A DNA stretch of 14,495 nt from positions 1-14,495 of the forward strand of contig CAYZIC010000061.1 in NCBI GenBank assembly GCA_964478335.1. Direction: 5' to 3'. Positions 7,129 to 14,439 of the stretch are shown one piece after another. The stretch comes from CAYZIC01 sp964478335. Its GTDB lineage: Bacteria; Verrucomicrobiota; Kiritimatiellia; RFP12; DVOR01. Both the position numbers and the translations under genes were made by a program. The notes beneath the pieces were generated by a model. The model saw only the letters and a list, made by a program, of their open reading frames with translations, was not told the origin of the DNA and did not search any database. How positions within the stretch are numbered: position 1 is the stretch's first letter; each line of letters opens with the position of its first letter.

Positions 7129-7884
7129 TCATTTACCAACAAAGAGTCGATCGCCTAGCTCGGTTGGCAATCCTGCGGCTTCGATTCGTGCTGCGGTTGA
7201 CTCAATATCATAGTCGACGCGGCGATATTCGATCGTGCCGCCGACGATGCCTTTGACGGTATAGATTAAATAACAGGCTTGATTGATGCGGTCGCGGGGT
7301 TGACCAACGCTCCCAACATTGATAAAATACTTCATCGTATGATCGAGCATGACCTTTTCATTAGGTGGAGGTAGGGCGATCACTTGATCATGCACCATTG
7401 CAAAGATCTTGGGAACGTGGGTATGCCCATGAAAGCAAATCGGGGTATCTTGGATATTAAAGCTATCGCGGGCATCTTCGGCGTTAAAGGTATAGCGAAA
7501 ATCAGCAGGCGAGTCTAATGAACCGTGCACTAGGCCAAATCCAAAGACTTTTAAGCGCATTGGCAGGCTTCGCAGCCACTCTAACTCATCTTGGGAGAGT
7601 TGACGGCGAGTCCAGTCTATCACGGCGGCGGCTTCGTCATTAAAGTCATTGAGATCAACAGTCGGGTCGGAGCAATAGTGGTCATGGTTGCCGTGGATCA
7701 CGCGGCAATTGAGCTCTCGAATGCGAGCAATACACTCGCACGGGGAGGCATTGTAGCCAACCACATCTCCCAAACACAAAAACTCATCCACGCCTTGGGC
7801 TGTCGCATCTGCAATAACTGCGTCTAAGGCCTCGATATTTGCATGAATATCACTAATAATTGCGTATTTTCGTTCTTTTGCCAT
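7129..7884 (-). CDS. Calcineurin-like metallophosphoesterase
   Basis: A two-metal phosphoesterase of about 251 aa, the compact YfcE/MJ0936-like type with no membrane segment. All metal motifs are present: SDIH (11-14), GD (39-40) in CLGDVVGYNASP, GNHD (65-68), VHGS (119-122) and GHTH (153-156), with NVGSVGQPRD close behind, which is typical of this subfamily. The substrate cannot be read from the sequence; relatives act on phosphodiesters or nucleotides. The start at ATG 7884 has no convincing ribosome site, but the next motif begins within ten residues, so the true start cannot be far off. It lies 60 bp after ispD and 33 bp before ybdG on the same strand. Confidence 0.9.
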   Translation of the reverse strand: MAKERKYAIISDIHANIEALDAVIADATAQGVDEFLCLGDVVGYNASPCECIARIRELNCRVIHGNHDHYCSDPTVDLNDFNDEAAAVIDWTRRQLSQDELEWLRSLPMRLKVFGFGLVHGSLDSPADFRYTFNAEDARDSFNIQDTPICFHGHTHVPKIFAMVHDQVIALPPPNEKVMLDHTMKYFINVGSVGQPRDRINQACYLIYTVKGIVGGTIEYRRVDYDIESTAARIEAAGLPTELGDRLFVGK

Positions 7885-7898
7885 AATGAATTTGTCTC

Positions 7899-7926
7899 AC
7901 TATAAAAATTTACTACTCTCTGCCTA
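7899..7926 (-). promoter_or_regulatory. Possible internal promoter between ispD and the phosphoesterase gene
   Basis: On the minus strand TAGGCA (7926-7921) and TATAGT (7904-7899) are 16 bp apart. A start near 7892 would leave a leader of only about 8 nt before ATG 7884, fitting the lack of a ribosome site but also a reason for doubt. Confidence 0.3.
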
Positions 7927-7944
7927 TTGCGCCTCTTCCTAGAC

Positions 7945-8640
7945 CTACATCAGCTTGAGCAACGCTGCTGCAATTGCTAGATCGGACATTGTGGTGATCT
8001 TGGGGTTGGGCGTTTCTGTTGCGACTAATCTCACCTGACCACCAGCTGCTTCTAGGATCGCAGCGTCATCAGTAAAGATGGGGCCGCCTTTTTGGGATGC
8101 GCCTGTCGACTCATAGGCTGCTGTCAGCTCTTTGTAGTTAAACGTCTGCGGGGTTTGCACAGCCCAGAGCTTATCGCGGGGAGGAGTCTGCTCGACAAGA
8201 ACGCCCTTACCTACGACCTTAATCGTATCAACGACTGGATGTCCAGCAACTCCTGAGCCACAGCGCTTGGCAAATTTAACGGTATCTGCAATGATTGCGG
8301 TTGTCACACACGGACGGGCGGCGTCATGAATCGCCACATACCGAGTATCGGGTGAAACGGCCTTAAGCCCGGCAAAAACGGAATCTTGACGACGAGATCC
8401 GCCATTCACTATCGCAACAAGCTTGGAGATGCCAAACATTTGCGCAGCTCCTCGCACGGCGCCTTCCTGGCCTTTACGCACGACGACAACTATCTGAGTA
8501 ATCGCCTCACACTGCTCAAATGCCAACAACGACCACGCAATAACTGGCTGGGGACCTAGACTCAAAAAACATTTATCGCCTGAGCCGCCAAGACCCATGC
8601 GTTCTCCTTTACCACCTGCTAAAATAATACCTGTTACCAT
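7945..8640 (-). CDS. ispD: 2-C-methyl-D-erythritol 4-phosphate cytidylyltransferase IspD
   Basis: IspD joins CTP and methylerythritol phosphate to CDP-methylerythritol in the cytoplasm, the third step of the MEP isoprenoid pathway. The 231-aa protein shows the nucleotide-binding GIILAGGKGERMG (4-16), DKCF with K23, VNGGSRRQDSVFAGL (78-92), VAIHDAARPCV (102-112), PPRDKLWAVQTPQTF (153-167) with R155, TDDAA (190-194) and NPKITTMSDL (212-221). K23 and R155 occupy the places of the catalytic K27 and R157 of E. coli. The ATG at 8640 follows a GAGGAG about 8 nt upstream. It is a stand-alone IspD, not fused to IspF. It heads a minus-strand cluster with the phosphoesterase and channel genes. Confidence 0.95.
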   Translation of the reverse strand: MVTGIILAGGKGERMGLGGSGDKCFLSLGPQPVIAWSLLAFEQCEAITQIVVVVRKGQEGAVRGAAQMFGISKLVAIVNGGSRRQDSVFAGLKAVSPDTRYVAIHDAARPCVTTAIIADTVKFAKRCGSGVAGHPVVDTIKVVGKGVLVEQTPPRDKLWAVQTPQTFNYKELTAAYESTGASQKGGPIFTDDAAILEAAGGQVRLVATETPNPKITTMSDLAIAAALLKLM

Positions 8641-8666
8641 GATACGTCTCCTCTATCATTAATACA

Positions 8667-8697
8667 ATTTTACCACACAATCAAATGAGTTTGTCCA
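8667..8697 (-). promoter_or_regulatory. Weak candidate promoter of ispD
   Basis: On the minus strand TGGACA (8697-8692) and TAAAAT (8672-8667) are separated by 19 bp, longer than ideal. They lie 27 bp ahead of the ispD ATG. Support is limited to the two boxes and their position. Confidence 0.35.
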
Positions 8698-8785
8698 CTG
8701 AATGATTCTAGTGTAGCAGTTTAAACGTAACATTACAAGTAAAAAAGGAGTAAAACACCCTAAAAAGACAAAAAAACGCCCAAAA

Positions 8786-9140
8786 GGGACTCTTGTGCGA
8801 TTTTAGTGGGGAAATAAGGCTTGAGCGATTACCTAGAGGTCGAGTCAAACCTTACCAACCTTGGAGAGGCTAAGTGCGCTAGGCAAAGAACTTCTCTTAG
8901 CCCCACTTGGAGTTCGTAAGAAGTAATAAGTGAATGAAAGTTAGCCCCCCCCTGGCAATTGCATCAGGGATTCATCCATCTAATGCCTATGCGAAAGGCT
9001 TTCGTAACAGTTAAAACGACTGGATTACGATCCTTTTCATTTGTAAAGAACTAGACCTAAGACCACATTTCACCCATCAAAAATGAAAGGAGAGCCCCCC
9101 TTTTCATCCTTTCTACCCATTAAAATCAAACCAGATCCCC
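8786..9140. mobile_element. MITE-like element B, 355 bp with terminal inverted repeats
   Basis: The ends 8786-8811 and 9115-9140 are inverted repeats over about 26 bp with roughly 18 identical, both containing GATTTTA-TGGG. They match the ends of element A at 5018-5303, including CTCTTGT-CGAT on the left and ACCCATTAAAAT-AAAC on the right. The interior carries a long-range dyad GGCTAAG (8868-8874) with CTTAGCC (8896-8902) and a run of eight C near 8945-8952. No gene is convincing inside. The word AAGACCACAT occurs both here (9058-9067) and in the transposase remnant (5571-5580), hinting at a common parent. Confidence 0.6.
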
Positions 9141-9144
9141 CAAA

Positions 9145-9184
9145 GGAGGCCTGCGCCTCCCTTTTGAACGGCCTGAGGCCTTTT
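9145..9184 (+). terminator. Two tandem terminator-like hairpins
   Basis: GGAGGC-CTGC-GCCTCC (9145-9160) is followed by CTTTT, and GGCC-TGA-GGCC (9170-9180) by TTTT. Both stems are short (6 and 4 bp) but GC-rich and end in T-runs on the plus strand. They lie right after element B and well ahead of the gnd promoter, so they could shield gnd from upstream transcripts. From here to the gnd promoter (9185-9389) I see nothing else. Confidence 0.45.
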
Positions 9185-9389
9185 GAAATGGTCGCAGCGC
9201 TCCCTATCGGTGGTGGCTACGCCGTGGGACAGAGGCCTGCGAGGGGTATATCGGGTCAGGGGTGTGCGAACCTGGAGGATGGCGAAGCGTCTGTGAGCCC
9301 TCTATCCCAACTCCCCCTCATGGGTTGGAAGAATGCTACTAATTACCTAAGAATGGGGCAATCTTCTTGTGATTTTGGAGAATTTCCAA

Positions 9390-9419
9390 TTGACAAGGTT
9401 GCTACTTTTGACGTATACT
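9390..9419 (+). promoter_or_regulatory. Near-consensus promoter of the gnd-zwf-pgl operon
   Basis: TTGACA (9390-9395, perfect) and TATACT (9414-9419, 5 of 6) are separated by 18 bp. Transcription would start near 9427, giving a 36-nt leader with GTGGAGG just ahead of the gnd ATG. It is the best sigma-70 type promoter in the window. Confidence 0.8.
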
Positions 9420-9462
9420 GGGGGGCATCGAATCTCTTTATTAATCTTTTGTGGAGGTATCT

Positions 9463-10872
9463 ATGATTCAATCTCTTGATTTGGCTGTGATCGGGCTTGG
9501 GGTGATGGGTGCAAATTTAGCACTCAACTTTGCTGACCATGGTTTTAGTGTGGGCGTGTACAACCGATCAGCTGATAAAGCCGAGGCGTTGGCTCAGTCG
9601 CATGAGGGACTGATGGCATTTGAGACTTTGGAGGCTTTGGTTGCGGGACTCGCCTTGCCGCGTAAGATCCTCTTAATGGTACCTGCAGGTAGCCCAGTGG
9701 ATGCGCTATTGAGACTATTGGAGCCATTGCTAGCACCTGGAGATGTCTTGATCGATGGTGGGAATAGCTTCTTTGAGGATACGGTGCGTCGTCAGGCGAT
9801 GGCTGCTGCGGCGGGGATTCACTACATGGGCCTGGGTGTGTCTGGCGGTGAGGAGGGGGCGCGTCATGGCCCTGCCTTAATGCCTGGAGGCGACAAGGCT
9901 GCGTGGTTAGTCATGCAACCTTATTTGGAAACAATTGCGGCGAAGAGCTTTGATGGATTGCCTTGTTGTCGCTATATCGGTGAAGAGGGTGCGGGGCACT
10001 ATACTAAGATGGTGCATAATGGCATCGAGTATGCGGACATGGCTCTGATCGCAGAGATCTATGAGATTATGAGGGCCATGGGGCACTCCGTCGAGGACTG
10101 TAAGGCGCGTTTTTCCGTGTGGAATCGCGGTCGCCTGGAGAGCTATTTGATAGAAATCACCGAACGAGTCTTAGGCGCCTCAGATGATTTTGGTCCCGGG
10201 CCACTGATTAATCAGATATTAGATACGACAGGCCAAAAGGGGACAGGTCGGTGGACAATCGAGAGTGCGCTAGCGCTAGGGGTCTCCGTGCCGACCTTAG
10301 CGGAGGCGGTCTTGATGCGGGCTCTTGCAGCGCAGCGTGACACACGCTTGTCTCTGGCTGAGGTCTATGCAGATTCACAGCTAGGGGCCGCACTGCCACT
10401 CTCGACGGACGAGCTTGAGGCAGCTCTCTATGTGGCGAAGATTTGTGCCTATGCGCAAGGCATGGCACTACTAGAGACTGCGTCTACCCGTTACAACTGG
10501 CAGCTCAACTTAGCAGACTTGTCAACCATTTGGCAAGGTGGTTGTATCATTCGAGCACGCTTTTTGGAAAAGATGACTCAAGCGTATGAGGCCTCAAGCC
10601 AGGTGACCCATTTATTGGCAATGCCCTTTGCAAAGGAGGCGGTGAGCGCAGGTGAGCAGGCACTACGTAAAGTGGTGGCGCTGGCCGTCTTGGCTAAGGT
10701 GCCGGTACCAGCTTTATCCTCGGCGATTGCTTACCTTGATGCCATTCGCTCGGAGGCATTACACGCAGCGATGCTGATCCAAGGTCAACGAGATTTCTTT
10801 GGTGCGCACACTTATGAACGAGCCGACCGCCCTCGTGGGCACTTTTTTCATCATCCTTGGGGGAGGGCTTAA
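9463..10872 (+). CDS. gnd: 6-phosphogluconate dehydrogenase, decarboxylating (Gnd)
   Basis: Gnd oxidises and decarboxylates 6-phosphogluconate to ribulose 5-phosphate with NADP, the third step of the oxidative pentose phosphate branch. The 469-aa length is that of the E. coli-type enzyme. The Rossmann motif is GLGVMGANLALNFADHG (11-27), followed by a VYNRS segment. Further on come IDGGNSFFEDTVRR (97-110), GVSGGEEGARHGPALMPGG (125-143), and GAGHYTKMVHNGIEY (176-190) with catalytic K182 and E189. GQKGTGRW and the C-terminal RDFFGAHTYER complete it. The ATG at 9463 has GGAGG 5 nt upstream; an in-frame GTG at 9451 overlaps that ribosome site and is rejected. It is first of three tightly packed genes. 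Confidence 0.97.
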   Translation: MIQSLDLAVIGLGVMGANLALNFADHGFSVGVYNRSADKAEALAQSHEGLMAFETLEALVAGLALPRKILLMVPAGSPVDALLRLLEPLLAPGDVLIDGGNSFFEDTVRRQAMAAAAGIHYMGLGVSGGEEGARHGPALMPGGDKAAWLVMQPYLETIAAKSFDGLPCCRYIGEEGAGHYTKMVHNGIEYADMALIAEIYEIMRAMGHSVEDCKARFSVWNRGRLESYLIEITERVLGASDDFGPGPLINQILDTTGQKGTGRWTIESALALGVSVPTLAEAVLMRALAAQRDTRLSLAEVYADSQLGAALPLSTDELEAALYVAKICAYAQGMALLETASTRYNWQLNLADLSTIWQGGCIIRARFLEKMTQAYEASSQVTHLLAMPFAKEAVSAGEQALRKVVALAVLAKVPVPALSSAIAYLDAIRSEALHAAMLIQGQRDFFGAHTYERADRPRGHFFHHPWGRA

Positions 10873-10874
10873 TC

Positions 10875-12383
10875 ATGATCACAAATGACTGGCAAGAAAG
10901 TCTCTGCGTGGAGACGCCGGCGGCACCGGCTTTTTTGGTAATATTTGGCGCATCTGGAGATTTGGCGAAGCGCAAGCTCTTCCCAGCGCTTTTTGCGCTC
11001 TATAAGCGCGCGATCATGACGGAGGACAGCATCATTATTGGCTGTGGTCGTCAAGTCTATACCGATGGTGATTTTAGAGAACACCTCAAGCCTTTTTTAG
11101 GAGAGGGCGACACGGTAGATCAATTTTTATCGCATGTGCACTATCAAGTCTGCGTCTATGACAAGGTTGCAGATTACCAGACGCTCGCGATTCGATTAGC
11201 CTCGCTAGGAGTCGATTGTGAAGCGTGCCACAAAAGCTGTACCTTTTATTTAGCGACACCGGCGACACTTTATTCCGTGATTGTCCCCCATTTAGCAGGT
11301 GCGGGGCTATTGACAGAGCAGTCCCACTCTTGGCGACATGTGGTTTTGGAGAAACCTTTTGGGTATGATTCTCAGTCGGCTCTAGCTCTCGACACGATGC
11401 TCCACAACTATTTAACTGAGCAGCAGATCTACCGCATTGATCACTATTTAGGCAAGGAAACGGTACAAAATATTTTGATGTTGCGCTTTGCGAATATCAT
11501 CTTTGAGCCACTGTGGAATCGCACCATGATCGAATCTGTCCAAATCACGGTAGCCGAAGAGCTCGGTGTCGAGCAGAGGGCTGGCTATTACGAAAAGGCC
11601 GGTTTACTACGCGACATGTTTCAAAATCACATGTTGGAGATGCTGACGCTCGTGGCGATGGAGCCGCCAACGACCTTTGAAGCGGACGCTATTCGTAATG
11701 AAAAACTCAAGGTCTTACAGGCGATTCGCCCCTTTGATACGCAGACGCTCAATCAGTCGATTGTGCGTGGGCAATATGTCGAGGGTGAAACGGGCGTCGC
11801 CTATCGCGCAGAATCTGGCGTAGCGGAGGATTCGATGACTGAGACCTACGTAGCGGCAACCTTTATGATCGACAACTGGCGCTGGCAAGGGGTGCCATTC
11901 TTCTTGCGCTCTGGCAAACGCCTCGGGCGCAAAGTGAGCGAGATTGCGATTCGTTTTAAGCGAGTACCCCACTCTATCTTTGCAAGAATTCCAGCGGCAG
12001 CTCTCGATGCCAATGAGCTGATCTTGCAAGTGCAGCCCAATGAAGCGATGACGTTAGCGATTCAAGCGAAAAAGCCCGGCCCGAAGCTCTGCATGGGCCA
12101 GCTCTCTCTTAATTTCTCTTACAATAGCCTCGCCCAACATGACACTCCCCTCGATGCCTATGCGCGACTCCTACTCGATTGCCTATTAGCAGATCAGACG
12201 CTCTTTATTCGTAGCGATGTCATTGCGACAGCATGGGGCTTGCTCAATCCTATCCTCTCTCAGTGGCGCGAACATCCAGAGTCCTCTCCGATTGTACCCT
12301 ACCCTGCTGGTAGCGATGGCCCCAAAGAGGCCGATGAACTACTTGCTCGATGGCAAGCGACATGGAGACCGATAGAATCATGA
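10875..12383 (+). CDS. zwf: Glucose-6-phosphate 1-dehydrogenase (Zwf)
   Basis: Zwf oxidises glucose 6-phosphate to 6-phosphogluconolactone, the entry step of the oxidative branch and a main NADPH source. In the 502-aa product I see the dinucleotide-binding GASGDLAKRKLFPALF (25-40), EKPFG (159-163), the substrate motif RIDHYLGKE (187-195) with D189 and H190, and GYYEKAGLLRDMFQNH (237-252), where H252 is the catalytic-type histidine. These match D177, H178 and H240 of the Leuconostoc enzyme. ATG 10875 follows the gnd stop by only 2 nt and uses a GGGAGGG within the end of gnd. The stop overlaps the pgl start by 4 nt, so the three genes should be translated together. Confidence 0.97.
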   Translation: MITNDWQESLCVETPAAPAFLVIFGASGDLAKRKLFPALFALYKRAIMTEDSIIIGCGRQVYTDGDFREHLKPFLGEGDTVDQFLSHVHYQVCVYDKVADYQTLAIRLASLGVDCEACHKSCTFYLATPATLYSVIVPHLAGAGLLTEQSHSWRHVVLEKPFGYDSQSALALDTMLHNYLTEQQIYRIDHYLGKETVQNILMLRFANIIFEPLWNRTMIESVQITVAEELGVEQRAGYYEKAGLLRDMFQNHMLEMLTLVAMEPPTTFEADAIRNEKLKVLQAIRPFDTQTLNQSIVRGQYVEGETGVAYRAESGVAEDSMTETYVAATFMIDNWRWQGVPFFLRSGKRLGRKVSEIAIRFKRVPHSIFARIPAAALDANELILQVQPNEAMTLAIQAKKPGPKLCMGQLSLNFSYNSLAQHDTPLDAYARLLLDCLLADQTLFIRSDVIATAWGLLNPILSQWREHPESSPIVPYPAGSDGPKEADELLARWQATWRPIES

Positions 12384-13057
12384 ATGCACCCTGCGCAAGC
12401 TCTCAAGCGACTCTCATTAAAACGTTTTTAGCGGAGATCCGCGCGGCCTATATTGCCGCGATCGCTCGCCATGGGTGCTTTTGTATTGCGCTCTCTGGAG
12501 GATCTACCCCTAGACCATTCCTAGAGGCTTGGGCTCAAGCTGCGGGATTTGACTGGGATAAGATTGCAATCTACAGTGTAGACGAAAGATGCGTAGCGGC
12601 TGATGCTGCTGCATCTAATCAGCGGTTGATCAAAAAAGCTCTACATGAGGTAGCCCTCTCGCTTTACCCCATGGATGCGCTTGCGCCGGATGGTGCGGCT
12701 GCCTACGAAGCCCTAATACGTGCTGACAACCGATTAATCGGCCGTGAGACATCGTTCCCGCAATTTGACTGTATCCTCTTAGGCATGGGTGCTGACGGAC
12801 ACACCGCCTCACTCTTTCCTAATCAACCCAGCTTAGATGAAGCTACCCACGCAGTCATCGCAGTGGAGCCTGTGGCAACATCAATCCCACAGGTTGCGCG
12901 GTTAACATTGACCCTACCGGTGATCAATGCGGCCCACCAGCGAATCTTGATCTTTTCAGGGGTGGACAAGCATACGCGCTACGCTACGATCTCTAAGCCC
13001 ACAAGAGACTTCCCGGTCTCACTCCTCGCGCCAACGACTGTCCTCTGCCACCTCTAG
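12380..13057 (+). CDS. pgl: 6-phosphogluconolactonase (Pgl, DevB type)
   Basis: Pgl hydrolyses 6-phosphogluconolactone, linking the Zwf and Gnd steps. The 225-aa product belongs to the DevB/glucosamine-6-phosphate isomerase-like fold, with ALSGGSTPRPF (37-47), YSVDERCVAAD (65-75) followed by SN (79-80), and ILLGMGADGHTASLFPN (132-148), the signature of bacterial lactonases. It is slightly short for the family. The start ATG at 12380 overlaps the zwf stop as ATGA, the usual sign of translational coupling; an in-frame ATG at 12350 inside zwf is less likely. A GGAGA lies 11 nt upstream. No clear terminator follows; instead a tandem repeat begins 27 bp past the stop codon. Confidence 0.95.
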   Translation: MNAPCASSQATLIKTFLAEIRAAYIAAIARHGCFCIALSGGSTPRPFLEAWAQAAGFDWDKIAIYSVDERCVAADAAASNQRLIKKALHEVALSLYPMDALAPDGAAAYEALIRADNRLIGRETSFPQFDCILLGMGADGHTASLFPNQPSLDEATHAVIAVEPVATSIPQVARLTLTLPVINAAHQRILIFSGVDKHTRYATISKPTRDFPVSLLAPTTVLCHL

Positions 13058-13083
13058 ACGGAGGCTATCTCGCCGCTCTCAAA

Positions 13084-13258
13084 CAACCCGCGGCAAATAG
13101 AGCACCCGCTCTATCCTATATGCCGTGCCCTGTCCAAAATCCTCAACAACCCGCGACAAATAGAGCATCCGCCCTATTCTAGATGCCGTGCCCTGTCCAA
13201 AATCCTCAACAACCCGCAGCAGATAGAGCACCTGCCGAGAGCCGTAAGCTTTTCCAAA
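13084..13258 (+). repeat. 63-bp tandem repeat, three copies
   Basis: Units begin with CAACCCGC at 13084, 13147 and 13210, an exact 63-bp spacing. Copies 1 and 2 are nearly identical over their full length, while copy 3 keeps the start and the TCCAAAA end but lacks the middle. In copy 1, ATAGAGC and GCTCTAT form a 7-bp stem with a 4-nt loop; copy 2 has one changed base in the stem. The units are adjacent without unique spacers, so this is not a CRISPR array. It may act as the 3' end of the gnd operon transcript. Confidence 0.85.
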
Positions 13259-13322
13259 AAGACCCTATCCTTGATTCGATTCTTCTCTAACCTTTATTAA
13301 AAAGGTCTGTATGGTTTATTCG

Positions 13323-13410
13323 CTTCCCTCATAGGGTACGTGTCCTTCCCTCGCAGAGAACGTAACCTTCCCTGTGAGGAAACATCCCCTTCCCTCGCAG
13401 GGAAGCAGAT
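13323..13410 (+). repeat. 22-bp direct repeat, four copies, each holding a dyad
   Basis: Units start with CTTCCCT at 13323, 13345, 13367 and 13389, exactly 22 bp apart. The last unit holds a perfect dyad CTTCCCT-CGC-AGGGAAG; the others keep the left arm exactly and the right arm with one to three changes. The array ends 15 bp before the -35 box of the next promoter. Spacing of about two helical turns would put all sites on one face of the DNA, as expected for binding sites of a dimeric regulator. The function is inferred. Confidence 0.85.
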
Positions 13411-13425
13411 TCTCATTATTTAGGC

Positions 13426-13454
13426 TTGACAATGCTCTATTATTATGCTACTGT
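13426..13454 (+). promoter_or_regulatory. Extended -10 promoter of the HU-like gene
   Basis: TTGACA (13426-13431) is perfect. TACTGT (13449-13454) lies 17 bp away and is preceded by TGC, an extended -10 motif that can make up for its poor match. Transcription would begin near 13461, leaving a leader of about 125 nt before the HU-like gene. Confidence 0.65.
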
Positions 13455-13477
13455 ATGCTCATTATTTAAGGAGAGAT

Positions 13478-13510
13478 ATGACCATCAGGGTTGTTGGGTG
13501 TCAACCTTAG
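13478..13510 (+). CDS. Possible 10-codon leader peptide ORF
   Basis: ATG 13478 follows AAGGAG with a 4-nt gap and encodes MTIRVVGCQP before TAG 13508-13510. Its codons overlap a hairpin formed by AGGGTTG (13487-13493) and CAACCTT (13502-13508). The good ribosome site and position between promoter and main gene suggest a leader ORF. So short a frame can occur by chance, and no run of one amino acid indicates classic attenuation. Confidence 0.35.
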   Translation: MTIRVVGCQP

Positions 13511-13530
13511 GATCGACGACGTCGATCTTA
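13508..13530 (+). promoter_or_regulatory. Hairpin in the 5' leader of the HU-like gene
   Basis: GATCGAC (13511-13517) pairs with GTCGATC (13521-13527) around a 3-nt loop, and three flanking pairs (one G-U) extend the stem to 10. It starts at the stop codon of the small leader ORF, so a ribosome finishing there would open it. No T-run follows, so a direct terminator role is unlikely. Confidence 0.5.
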
Positions 13531-13585
13531 GTGTGAGCTTGGTATGTTAAGTCATAGATTAATAGTCATTTATTAGGAGGTTGTG

Positions 13586-14308
13586 ATGATTCAGTATACG
13601 TTAACCAAACGCGATTTTCTCGGTAAAAAGGCAGAAAAGACCTACGTGGCATCGGTGACACCTGTCGCCAATGTTTCCACGGAGGCGCTTTATGATCAGG
13701 TTGCCGCACGTGCTCATGTGTCCCCTCACATGGTGCGCATGGTCATCGAGGAGCTCAAAGAGGTCTTGGCTAAGGAGATTGCCGAGGGTAATGGCGTGAA
13801 TATTGAGGGGTTGGGAGCCTTTAAGCCGTCGATTAAGGGGATTTTTAATCCAGAAGAGCGCATTGCTGCTGATGACATCACGATCAATACCAGCTTGCGC
13901 GTCTCGCAAAAGCTGATCAAAAAGATCAATGCGCTCGCGCATCCACAGCGCGCCACCACGGCCGTCGATGCGCCGACCATCACCCGAGTCAGCGACAATA
14001 CCACCGGCTCAGAGGATGAGGTCATCGCGAATGATCAAGGTCAATATGTCGTGATGGTTGAAGGAGTCTTACCCAAAAGCACCTCCTCAAAAACTGAAGT
14101 CATCGCCCTTGATGCCCAAGGCAACCCTGGCAAAATCCTCGACCCGACGACCTACCAATCAACCTGTCTGAGAGACCATTTCAACCAAGAAAACCGCCTC
14201 CTGCTCATCTTCCCAGAGGCGATTACCCAATCTGGCGACTATCTCATCTGCTATGTCAACAAGGGGCATGCGAGCACGAAGAGCTTTAGGCTCGCGCAAT
14301 GCCCCTAA
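13586..14308 (+). CDS. HU-like DNA-binding protein with C-terminal Ig-like (DUF4469-type) domain
   Basis: A 240-aa protein with an N-terminal HU/IHF-like fold (about 1-118). It has a STEALYDQVAARAHVSPHMV helical part, a helix VIEELKEVLAKEIAEG (53-68), and VNIEGLGAFKPSIKG (71-85), which matches the HU signature of a glycine-rich turn before the DNA-binding arm. A threonine-rich linker (119-145) leads to a beta-rich region (about 146-237) that resembles the DUF4469 Ig-like domain found behind HU-like domains, mostly in Bacteroidota. It is nearly three times the size of ordinary HU (90 aa). ATG 13586 has AGGAGG 5 nt upstream; GTG 13583 is less likely. It stands alone behind an elaborate upstream region. 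It is probably nucleoid-associated, but its partner is unknown. Confidence 0.75.
   Translation: MIQYTLTKRDFLGKKAEKTYVASVTPVANVSTEALYDQVAARAHVSPHMVRMVIEELKEVLAKEIAEGNGVNIEGLGAFKPSIKGIFNPEERIAADDITINTSLRVSQKLIKKINALAHPQRATTAVDAPTITRVSDNTTGSEDEVIANDQGQYVVMVEGVLPKSTSSKTEVIALDAQGNPGKILDPTTYQSTCLRDHFNQENRLLLIFPEAITQSGDYLICYVNKGHASTKSFRLAQCP
14263..14305 (+). terminator. Hairpin across the 3' end of the HU-like gene
   Basis: GGGGCAT-GCGAGC (14263-14275) pairs with GCTCGC-GCA-ATGCCCC (14290-14305): 13 pairs broken by one 3-nt bulge, ending directly before the TAA stop. There is no T-run, so it may protect the transcript's 3' end or slow the polymerase rather than act as a standard terminator. Confidence 0.45.
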
Positions 14309-14423
14309 TGCAAATGATCTCAAGACTCTGCATCCCCTCCTGACTGACCGACTCAATCTAACGGCCACAAGATGGTGCTATTCATATCGAGACCATCCCC
14401 ATAGATATTCGCCTTAAGTAACA

Positions 14424-14439
14424 TAGAATTTTAATTCTA
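14424..14439. promoter_or_regulatory. AT-rich perfect palindrome
   Basis: TAGAATT-TT-AATTCTA is a perfect 16-bp palindrome in the otherwise featureless end of the window (14309-14495). A TTGACT at 14486-14491 could be the -35 box of a gene beyond the edge, making this a possible operator. Short AT-rich palindromes are also common by chance. Confidence 0.3.

Noticed and set aside
9362..9383. Third terminal repeat of the MITE-like family just before the gnd promoter
   Set aside because: CTTCTTGTGATTTTGGAGAA resembles the left end of element B, but it is gapped and has no partner end downstream.
9083..9466. Plus-strand open frame of 127 codons before gnd
   Set aside because: It covers the end of element B, two hairpins, and the gnd promoter and ribosome site, with no recognisable protein motif.
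13290..13306. ACCTTT-ATTAA-AAAGGT hairpin as terminator of gnd-zwf-pgl
   Set aside because: The stem is short, AT-rich and not followed by a T-run.
13084..13410. CRISPR array
   Set aside because: The repeats are directly adjacent tandem units (63 and 22 bp) without unique spacers, and no cas genes are present.
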